Source: Lachnoanaerobaculum umeaense (GTDB lineage Bacteria > Bacillota > Clostridia > Lachnospirales > Lachnospiraceae). Taken from it: 64,000 nt of DNA. Shown one piece after another: positions 56,797 through 63,760 of this stretch. Under the pieces are notes generated by a model, which was not told where the DNA came from, ran no database searches, and saw nothing but the letters and a program-made list of their open reading frames with translations. The stretch lies in NCBI RefSeq assembly GCF_003589745.1, contig NZ_CP032364.1:1178001-1242000 (forward strand), read 5' to 3'. The translations under genes and the position numbers were made by a program. Position 1 is the stretch's first letter. Every line of letters starts with the position of its first letter.

Positions 56797-59322
56797 ATAA
56801 TTTTAAATTTTATATACAAACATTTTAGAAAAATATTGTTTGTTTTTTTTATATGCTTAATTGTGTATTTGTTTAAAGATACACTTGCAGATATAGCGAC
56901 TCCTTCAAATGCTGAATTTAGTGATATAGTTATCTCTCCTGATGTGGCTACGGATTCAAATGCAAAGCGGTATGAAGTAAATCTGGACGGTATTAGTGTA
57001 ATAGTTAGTGCTCCGGCAGATGCATTTGATAGAGAGGTTACACTCAAGGCTAGAAGGTTAAGTAAAGATGAGATTGATAATAATATAAATCCTGAAGATG
57101 GAGATGATTATATAGGAAATACAGCAAGCTCTAATATGATTGAGACTGTAGCGGCTTTTGATGAGAGTATCGAAGAAACAAAAGAAGTTATAGAAGAGAT
57201 TGGAGAAAGCGTAGCGGATAGTGAACAGATAAGTGAGAATATAAATTATTTAGATGATGCAGTAATAGGAAATGATGAATCTGAAAGCGAAACTTATCCG
57301 GAAGATTCGATATCTTTAGATATTCATTTTGAGGATGAAAATCAGTTAGAGATAGAACCTTTGACAACTGTATATGTAAATATAAAGATTGATAATGATA
57401 TGTTGCCGCCGGGGGCAAAACCTGAAGATACAGAAGTTTATCATATAAAGGATGATAACAGCGTAACGAAGATAGAAGATATTGCTCTTACAGAGGATAA
57501 AGAAGATAACAGTATCACTACTAACTTCAGTACAGACGGATTTTCAACCTTTACTTTGATATGGGGTGGAAAATTTAAGGTCAATATAAAGTATGTGGAT
57601 ACAAACGGTAATGAGATAGCTTCCGATTTGAATCAACTAAGTATATATAGAGACCATAACGGATATTTTAATAATTCCAATGATAAAATAACTCCAAAGC
57701 AGCTGGATACCGGCATACCGGGAATGAAGTATAAGTATGCCAGAGTAAGGATGTCAAATGGAACGGTTGTTGACAATGTAATTCAAATCGAGAGAGAAAC
57801 CAGCCTTATAAAGGGTATGAGATATACTGTAGACGGTACAAACTGGGTGGTTTTCGGACCTAATGAAATGCAGTTCCTCGAATTGGTATATGAACCTGAA
57901 AACGCCACCAATACAAGGCGAGGAAAGGTAAGGATATCTAAAAGTAAAACTGTAGAAGATCCGGATAAAGACGGTATATATGATTTGACTCTTGAGATCA
58001 ACAATCTTACCGGAAGTACTACAGATAAAGCAAATCTTGATGTGCTATTCTTAGTAGATACTTCAAGCTCAATGAACAGAAGAATAAGAGTTGGTGATGA
58101 TCCAAAGATGAATGTAGTTCATAACAGCTTGAGAAGATTTCTAAATCAAAATTATCTGGACAGCAATATGTATAATGTCAATTATGCTTTAGTTGGAATT
58201 GATGCAGATCCGACTGTTTATCAAAACTGGACTGCTAATAAAAGTTCAATTATAAGTAATTACCCATGGGCAGCAAGTGGACAAAGTCGAATTAATTATG
58301 AAAAAGGATTTGTAAAGGCAAATGAACTGTTTAGAAACGGAAGAAGTGACGCTTTAAAAATGCTTATTTTTTTAACTGATGGAGACCCTACATATTATAC
58401 AAATCATAATACAGGGCATAATGAAGGCTTTTTAATTGACAGATACAGTCCTATGGCTATGCTACACGGTCAGTTTGCATTGTATGCTATTGATCTGGAC
58501 TATTTTTTCAGCATAGGTTTGGGGGATACAAATGATTATAAGCATCTAAAGGCTTTGACAAACTCAAATGATAATGACAGTCCTATAAAGGGCTACAGAG
58601 GTATTACATTGCCTGCAAATGGTGTGGAGGTAGGTTCAAGTCCGTACTCGGCTGATAGTTTGGAAAATCTAATGGATCAATATAGATATATTATTTCAGT
58701 TATGAACAGTATCACAGTAAGTAATGTATCTATTGAGGATAAGCTTAGTCAGTATGCAATGATTGCAAAGAATAGCTCCGGACAGCTATATCCTCTGGAA
58801 ATAGAGGTTATAGGTGGTACCGGTTTAGTTACAGGGCAGCATATTTCGTCAAATACTTATAGGTTAATAAGTACATTGAAAAATCCTCAGTCAGATTTGG
58901 TGGCTAATTATAATGATGCGACAAAGACTATAAGCCTTAGATTTCCACCCAATTACGTCTTGGAAAAGGGATATAAATATAGAATAAAAGCTAAGATAAA
59001 GACTACACCTTTGGCAGAGGCAACGTATGCAAGTACAGGGCAGTTCCAAAAGCATAGCAATGGAAGTAATGTAGTCGGAGATTCTGGTACAGGTTCAAAA
59101 TCCTCAAATCAGAAAGGTTTTTACTCAAATGATACGGCAAAAGTTAGTTATTCGTATAAGGGTAATGATGTAATAGATTATTTTAAAAAACCTGTTATCC
59201 AACCATATATAAAACCAGTACCTACAGGTGTGGCATTTGATATATCTTATGCCTTAATATTTATAATAATGTCGATTCTTTCGATTGGAATATTCGGCTT
59301 CAATAGGAGGAAAAGATGTTAA
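56797..59322 (+). CDS. Pilus tip adhesin with von Willebrand A domain, non-canonical start
   Basis: This sortase-anchored surface protein has about 840 residues. A signal peptide (basic YKHFRK, then ILFVFFICLIVYLF) precedes a beta-rich region with long acidic stretches. The von Willebrand A domain starts near residue 415, with MIDAS motif DTSSS (Asp421) and LTDGDPT. The C-terminus has PVPTG, a hydrophobic helix and RRKR, a sorting signal. Its place first in the operon matches streptococcal tip adhesins. GGAGGAGG (56783-56790) is followed by ATA 56794, ATA 56797 and ATT 56800; the first standard start in frame, TTG 56836, would remove the basic part of the signal. Start uncertain. Confidence 0.85.
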   Translation: MILNFIYKHFRKILFVFFICLIVYLFKDTLADIATPSNAEFSDIVISPDVATDSNAKRYEVNLDGISVIVSAPADAFDREVTLKARRLSKDEIDNNINPEDGDDYIGNTASSNMIETVAAFDESIEETKEVIEEIGESVADSEQISENINYLDDAVIGNDESESETYPEDSISLDIHFEDENQLEIEPLTTVYVNIKIDNDMLPPGAKPEDTEVYHIKDDNSVTKIEDIALTEDKEDNSITTNFSTDGFSTFTLIWGGKFKVNIKYVDTNGNEIASDLNQLSIYRDHNGYFNNSNDKITPKQLDTGIPGMKYKYARVRMSNGTVVDNVIQIERETSLIKGMRYTVDGTNWVVFGPNEMQFLELVYEPENATNTRRGKVRISKSKTVEDPDKDGIYDLTLEINNLTGSTTDKANLDVLFLVDTSSSMNRRIRVGDDPKMNVVHNSLRRFLNQNYLDSNMYNVNYALVGIDADPTVYQNWTANKSSIISNYPWAASGQSRINYEKGFVKANELFRNGRSDALKMLIFLTDGDPTYYTNHNTGHNEGFLIDRYSPMAMLHGQFALYAIDLDYFFSIGLGDTNDYKHLKALTNSNDNDSPIKGYRGITLPANGVEVGSSPYSADSLENLMDQYRYIISVMNSITVSNVSIEDKLSQYAMIAKNSSGQLYPLEIEVIGGTGLVTGQHISSNTYRLISTLKNPQSDLVANYNDATKTISLRFPPNYVLEKGYKYRIKAKIKTTPLAEATYASTGQFQKHSNGSNVVGDSGTGSKSSNQKGFYSNDTAKVSYSYKGNDVIDYFKKPVIQPYIKPVPTGVAFDISYALIFIIMSILSIGIFGFNRRKRC

Positions 59323-59390
59323 TATATTTTATAACTATTCATAAACATGGTGATATGAGAGCATGAAAAAGCAATAGTTAATACATATAT

Positions 59391-59396
59391 AGGAGG
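59391..59396 (+). promoter_or_regulatory. Strong ribosome binding site with no standard start codon
   Basis: AGGAGG is followed after eight bases by ATA 59405, the in-frame codon that best starts the SipA-like protein. The ATG touching the site (59397) opens only a three-codon frame. Confidence 0.6.
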
Positions 59397-59404
59397 ATGG
59401 ATTT

Positions 59405-59923
59405 ATAGAGGAAAAGGAGAAAATTAAAAAAAAGAGTATAGCAGAAGTCAAGTCATTTATAATAAGATTATTGACATTAGCTGCAATGCTTTATGTTTTG
59501 GTATTCATAGTATTTGGAATTAGGATTTCGCCAAATAATGAGATGTTGCCAAGAGTTAGAGCAGGAGATTTATTATTCTTTTACAGACTTGAGAATAATT
59601 TAAAATCAGGTGATGCTATTTGCTATAAAGTGGATGGTGAAAAATATATTGGAAGAATAATGGCAGCGTCCGGAGACAGCATCGATATTGATGATAACGG
59701 CAATGTTATACTAAATGGTGCTATTTTGGTAGAGGATGATATCAAGGGAAGTACCGGTAAATATGATACTAATATTACATATCCGATAATACTTGGAGAA
59801 AATGAATATTTCATACTTGCAGATAATAGAACGCTTGCAAAAGATAGCAGGTATTTTGGAGTAGTAAACAAAAAAAGTATTGAAGGAAAAATAATTATTG
59901 TTATAAGAAAGGATAATATATGA
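59405..59923 (+). CDS. SipA-like signal peptidase homologue lacking the catalytic dyad
   Basis: This type I signal peptidase fold probably acts as a pilus assembly factor rather than a protease. It has about 172 residues: a charged N-terminus, a membrane helix (about 23-40) and the signal peptidase boxes. The catalytic Ser position reads EMLPRVRAGD (Glu for Ser in SMxP), and the catalytic Lys position reads YIGRIMAASGD (Gly for Lys). YFILADNRTLAKDSRYFG is intact, so the fold is kept. Streptococcal SipA has Asp and Gly at these two places. ATA 59405 is the likely start; TTG 59471 has no binding site and would cut the membrane helix. Confidence 0.85.
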   Translation: MEEKEKIKKKSIAEVKSFIIRLLTLAAMLYVLVFIVFGIRISPNNEMLPRVRAGDLLFFYRLENNLKSGDAICYKVDGEKYIGRIMAASGDSIDIDDNGNVILNGAILVEDDIKGSTGKYDTNITYPIILGENEYFILADNRTLAKDSRYFGVVNKKSIEGKIIIVIRKDNI

Positions 59924-61173
59924 TGTTAAAAAAGATAATGACTTTGGTGGCGACAGCTACCATGACAGTTGCTATGGCGGGGAGTGTTTTTGCAGTAGAA
60001 ACAACAAAGCAGTTAAAGCCGGCAACAGGTACACCAAACAAGATTAAGTTTACTAAAGAAATGAAGATATATAATGTAGATGATACAACCGGTGGCAGTG
60101 CAAAGGCACCTGATGTTAAGTATACATATACTATAACAGGAAGCAATGGTGGTGGCGGAAAGACACCTATCAGTGGTACTGATGGTGGAATCACTGTAAT
60201 TGCAGGTACAGCTTTGCCTACAATTTCAGCAGCAGAGTTCAGCCATAATGATACAATTACAAGCCACCTTGTAAAAAAAGAAGTTACAGTAGACTTTACA
60301 GAGCAGTTTAATGAAGATGGTATTGATGATATAACAGTTCCCGGTATCTATAGATATGAGATTACAGAGACCGGTAATTTTAACCTTACTACAAGCCAGC
60401 ATGACTATACAGGAGATGTAAGCCAGCTAACAGGTGGCAAGGAGAAGAGGTATCTTGATGTATATGTAGGATACAATGCGGCAGGAAAGCTTGAATTGAA
60501 GACAGCCGTCATGATGAAGAAAGATGCTACAGTTACAGACAACTCAAAGACTACAGGTTATATCGATGATTTAAATGGTGCAATTACAACGGACAATAAG
60601 GATGATGTAAGTACATTTAAGACAAGAGATATTATCCTTCAAAAGGATGTAGCAGGTAACATGGGTTCTACAACTGAAGAGTTTAAGTTTACTATTGATC
60701 TTAGCAATATCGGTGTAGGTATGGACTATGTAGTATCTTCCACAAATACTGCAAACCCTAATTCTATTACAGGCGTTACAGGAAATACATATTCTTTGAC
60801 AAACGTTAAACTAAAGAGTGGTCAGACTATAAAGATATCAGGTCTTCCATCTACAGCTAAGTATAAAGTTACTGAGGATGTAACTGCGGTAGGACCGGCA
60901 GGATATAAGACAACTCATGGTATTAATGTTGCTAGAATTACAGCACCTACATCTACAAACCAGTATACAAATGTAGCCGCTGTAACAGCAGTTACCACAG
61001 TGAAGTCAGATGATACAGTTGCAGATACAATATTCTTCTTGAACTATCGTGATACACCTACACCTACAGGTGTTGCAATGAGCGTAGCTCCTTTTGCAAT
61101 CATGGCAGGATTTGGAATTATACTTATCTTAGTATTCTTTAAGAGAAGAAAGAAAGAAGAAGTTGAGAACTAA
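59920..61173 (+). CDS. Backbone pilin, FctA/Spy0128 type
   Basis: This is the probable major pilus subunit, 417 residues. A signal peptide (cleavage near residue 25) is followed by two Ig-like domains of the FctA/Spy0128 family, about 40-232 and 235-378. Domain 2 has the expected isopeptide residues: Lys242 (ILQKDVAG), Glu319 (KVTED) and Asn375 (FFLNYRD). Domain 1 has Lys46 or Lys49 and Glu150, but Lys234 stands where Asn is expected. The end is TPTPTG, a hydrophobic helix and KRRKKEE, a sorting signal. GAAAGGA precedes ATG 59920, with a second ATG next to it. The gene overlaps the SipA-like stop by four bases. Confidence 0.92.
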   Translation: MMLKKIMTLVATATMTVAMAGSVFAVETTKQLKPATGTPNKIKFTKEMKIYNVDDTTGGSAKAPDVKYTYTITGSNGGGGKTPISGTDGGITVIAGTALPTISAAEFSHNDTITSHLVKKEVTVDFTEQFNEDGIDDITVPGIYRYEITETGNFNLTTSQHDYTGDVSQLTGGKEKRYLDVYVGYNAAGKLELKTAVMMKKDATVTDNSKTTGYIDDLNGAITTDNKDDVSTFKTRDIILQKDVAGNMGSTTEEFKFTIDLSNIGVGMDYVVSSTNTANPNSITGVTGNTYSLTNVKLKSGQTIKISGLPSTAKYKVTEDVTAVGPAGYKTTHGINVARITAPTSTNQYTNVAAVTAVTTVKSDDTVADTIFFLNYRDTPTPTGVAMSVAPFAIMAGFGIILILVFFKRRKKEEVEN

Positions 61174-61175
61174 AG

Positions 61176-61913
61176 ATGAATTTTATAGGAAAATGTGCAT
61201 ACATAGGAAATAGGATTATAGATATAATCGTTATTCTTATGGCGGTGATAATGTTTTTGTTTGGAGCATATTCACTATATGATATTTTTCATGTATACAA
61301 AGGGGCATCTCTTTCAAGTGAAATCTTAAAGAGTGCCCCCGGTACTACCGGAAATGAAAAGGATACAGTAAATGTAGAGGCATTATTTAACAAATATCCT
61401 GATATGAGAGCATGGCTCAATATTTTTGATACTAATATTAATTATCCGGTAGTTCAGGGTATTGATGATGCGGAGTATCTCAATAAGGATATAGATGGTG
61501 AGTTTTCTTTGGCAGGATCGATCTTTTTAAGCAGCCTATGTAATGGTGATATAAGTGAGCATTATTCACTTGTATACGGACATCATATGGACAATGGTGC
61601 TATGTTTGGTGATGTGGAAAAATTCCTTGATAAGAGCTTTTTTGACAGTCATGAAAATGGCATTTTATATACAAGAACAGAAATATATGATGTGAAAATA
61701 TTTGCTGTGCTTCAGACAGATGCATATAATGAAAAAATTTATTTTCCATATTTTGCAAATACTCAAAAAGATGATTTCTATAATTATCTACAGGAAAATG
61801 CGGTAAATATCAGGGAGGTAAATAGGAATAATAAAGTTATCACAATGTCTACATGTACAGAGTCCTATACAAATGGAAGAATTGTACTTTTTGGTGAACT
61901 TATAAGGAGATGA
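61176..61913 (+). CDS. Class B sortase (pilin polymerase or anchor)
   Basis: This membrane transpeptidase has 245 residues with an N-terminal anchor helix (about 13-35). The sortase fold has His136 in VYGHHMDNG, catalytic Cys227 in ITMSTCTES and Arg235 in NGRIVLFGEL. The class B assignment rests on the N-terminal helix region (VNVEALFNKYPDMRAWLNI), INYPVVQGIDDAEYLN and the long segment before the Cys. The pilin gene ends two bases upstream. By analogy to S. pyogenes SrtC of FCT-3 it probably links pilins at their PTG motifs. Confidence 0.93.
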   Translation: MNFIGKCAYIGNRIIDIIVILMAVIMFLFGAYSLYDIFHVYKGASLSSEILKSAPGTTGNEKDTVNVEALFNKYPDMRAWLNIFDTNINYPVVQGIDDAEYLNKDIDGEFSLAGSIFLSSLCNGDISEHYSLVYGHHMDNGAMFGDVEKFLDKSFFDSHENGILYTRTEIYDVKIFAVLQTDAYNEKIYFPYFANTQKDDFYNYLQENAVNIREVNRNNKVITMSTCTESYTNGRIVLFGELIRR

Positions 61914-61914
61914 T

Positions 61915-62760
61915 ATGAAACAAATTTATAAAAAAATCATATTTTTCCTTTTGATGTCATGTTTTATATTTGTGCCGGAGAATGCTCTGGCAGCAAATGT
62001 TAAACTGCCAATAAATATAAATGTATCAGGAAGCAATCCTATTTACTATAGATATGACTTAAGTGTAAGTAAACTGGATTCGCATGATAATATTGTTTCA
62101 AATACGATAGTTCCGCTTTTTTTACAGCGGAATGGAACGCTGATATATGATTTTGGTGACTTTGATGATGTAGGCGAATATAAATATAATATAAGTCTTT
62201 CAAATACAGACAATGAAAAATTTGAGTTTGATAAAAGAAATTATATAGTCCATATCCAGGCTTTGACTAATGGATATGATATATATACTAATACTTATCT
62301 AGAGGATCCACTTGAAGCTGCAAAGCCGGCAGCGCTGGATTTTAATGTAAAATATCTTGTAGAGATTAAATATCCTAATGGTAAAAACAATAAGAATGAC
62401 GGCTCTGATTCAAGAGGTGAAAAAAAAGATAGTAGTAAAAAAGATAATAAAGAAAGTAGTAGTAAAAAAGATAATAAGGATTCTAAAAAGATAGATAAAA
62501 ATTACGGGGACACAAATAGTGAAAGTGAACCTGAGAGCAATGGAGATATTGTGCCGGTAATTGAGATTGATGATCCTTCAAATGTATCGTCTATAAACGA
62601 GGAAGATAAGGGCACAATGATAGATATTGCAAAGAAAATAAAGAAAGCAATAGTAAGAACAGGTGATGAGAGTACACTTGAATTTTATATAATATTGTTC
62701 TTTATTTCAATATGTACTTTTATATTGTTGTTCTTTAGAAGAAAGAAAAACCACCGGTAA
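61915..62760 (+). CDS. Small anchored pilin-like protein (possible pilus base, FctB position)
   Basis: This 281-residue surface protein has a signal peptide ending ALAA (about residue 26). One beta-rich domain (about 28-155) includes FGDFDDVGEYKYNISL, resembling the FctA-type fold. A Lys/Asp/Ser low-complexity linker partly made of repeats (SSKKDNK) and an acidic stretch follow. The C-terminus is VRTGDEST, a hydrophobic helix and FRRKKNHR, a plausible variant sorting signal. It is last in the operon, where streptococcal pilus loci carry the base pilin. The stop codon lies beside the terminator stem. Confidence 0.85.
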   Translation: MKQIYKKIIFFLLMSCFIFVPENALAANVKLPININVSGSNPIYYRYDLSVSKLDSHDNIVSNTIVPLFLQRNGTLIYDFGDFDDVGEYKYNISLSNTDNEKFEFDKRNYIVHIQALTNGYDIYTNTYLEDPLEAAKPAALDFNVKYLVEIKYPNGKNNKNDGSDSRGEKKDSSKKDNKESSSKKDNKDSKKIDKNYGDTNSESEPESNGDIVPVIEIDDPSNVSSINEEDKGTMIDIAKKIKKAIVRTGDESTLEFYIILFFISICTFILLFFRRKKNHR

Positions 62761-62789
62761 GCAAATTGTTGTTGTAAGGTGGTTTTTTT
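62746..62789 (+). terminator. Intrinsic terminator ending the pilus operon
   Basis: AAAAACCACC pairs with GGTGGTTTTT across a 22-base loop, with a T run after the stem. The 5' arm overlaps the last codons of the base-pilin gene. Confidence 0.8.
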
Positions 62790-62852
62790 GTATTTACGGA
62801 AATGGTATTTAGGAATATAATAGCCTTAATAGAATTGAATTAAGGAGTTACT

Positions 62853-63530
62853 ATGATTTTAGAGGCCTGTATTGAAAATATTACTTGTTTAAAGGAAGTA
62901 GTTAATGCTGGAGCAAATAGGATTGAACTCTGTGATAATCTGGCAGTGGGTGGAACTACTGTAAGCTTAGGCGTAAGGGATTATGCCAAGTATTTTTGTG
63001 ATTCAAATAATGTAGAGCTTGCAGTGATGATAAGAGTAAGAGGAGGAAATTTCGTATACAATAATATAGAAAAAGCTGTTATGTACAATGACTTGAAGGA
63101 GATGGCAAGGCAGGGGATAAAAAGAGCGGTTATAGGTGCATTGACAGAAGATGGTGATATTGACAAGGATTTTATAAAGGAACTTGTATCAGCACCAAAG
63201 TTTTTTAGAAAAGAAATGAATTTTACTTTCCATATGGCATTTGATCATATTGGTGTTGGACTTGAGCCTAAGGAGGCACTTGAAAAAAGGATTGAGGCAA
63301 TAAAGACACTTTCAAAACTTGGAATTGACACAATACTTACACATGGAAGTCATGAAAGCAATGATATATTTGAAAATATAGAAACTCTGAAGGCTTATAT
63401 TGAATGTGGAATTAAAAATCATGTAGATATAATGCCGGGTGGTGGAGTGAATTTTGAAAACTTGGATAAGTTAACAAAAAAACTCCCCAATATGGTTGCA
63501 GCCCATGGAACAAAAATAGTGGAGATATAG
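62853..63530 (+). CDS. cutC: CutC family protein (copper homeostasis protein CutC)
   Basis: This 225-residue TIM-barrel protein of the CutC family has the conserved IELCDNLAVGGTTVS at the N-terminus. VMIRVRGGNF, FHMAFDHI, ILTHGSHESN and IMPGGGVNFENL follow. The family was linked to copper tolerance, but its enzymatic activity is not established. The protein is slightly shorter than typical members (about 240-250). AAGGAG precedes the ATG. No copper genes are near. Confidence 0.93.
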   Translation: MILEACIENITCLKEVVNAGANRIELCDNLAVGGTTVSLGVRDYAKYFCDSNNVELAVMIRVRGGNFVYNNIEKAVMYNDLKEMARQGIKRAVIGALTEDGDIDKDFIKELVSAPKFFRKEMNFTFHMAFDHIGVGLEPKEALEKRIEAIKTLSKLGIDTILTHGSHESNDIFENIETLKAYIECGIKNHVDIMPGGGVNFENLDKLTKKLPNMVAAHGTKIVEI

Positions 63531-63538
63531 AACGAAAG

Positions 63539-63603
63539 CTACTGTACAGTCGGATATACTACAAAGATTATCATCTTGTAAATCGAAAGTACAGTAGTTT
63601 TTT
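63539..63603 (+). terminator. Intrinsic terminator after cutC
   Basis: CTACTGTAC pairs with GTACAGTAG across a loop of about 40 bases, followed by six T's. Confidence 0.75.
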
Positions 63604-63608
63604 GTTGC

Positions 63609-63640
63609 TAAAAAATATCTCCTGCTATAAAAAATATCTC
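63609..63640. repeat. Short direct repeat in the cutC-yicC gap
   Basis: TAAAAAATATCTC occurs at 63609-63621 and 63628-63640, 19 bases apart, each preceded by GCTA or GCTA-like sequence. It lies upstream of the yicC promoter; role unknown. Confidence 0.5.
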
Positions 63641-63693
63641 GCACCATCATATTACAAAAATGCTGTTTTTCTTAAATTATTGCTATAGCTTTA

Positions 63694-63722
63694 TTGACTT
63701 GTAAAAGAGAAAAAAGTATAAT
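63694..63722 (+). promoter_or_regulatory. Strong promoter for the yicC-family gene
   Basis: -35 TTGACT, a 17-bp spacer and perfect -10 TATAAT, 38 bases before the start codon. Confidence 0.75.
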
Positions 63723-63760
63723 TAAGTGCATATGTCATAAACCTGAATGGAGATGAAACA

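Noticed and set aside
59471..59923. TTG start giving a 150-residue signal peptidase
   Set aside because: No ribosome binding site lies before it, and it would remove the charged N-terminus and cut into the membrane helix. AGGAGG at 59391 points to a start near 59405.
59405..59923. Active type I signal peptidase (lepB)
   Set aside because: Both catalytic positions differ (Glu for Ser, Gly for Lys), so protease activity is unlikely despite the intact fold motifs.
56697..62789. Pilus operon as part of a mobile element
   Set aside because: No integrase, transposase, tRNA target or flanking direct repeats were seen. Base composition resembles the flanks by eye, so transfer is possible but unsupported.
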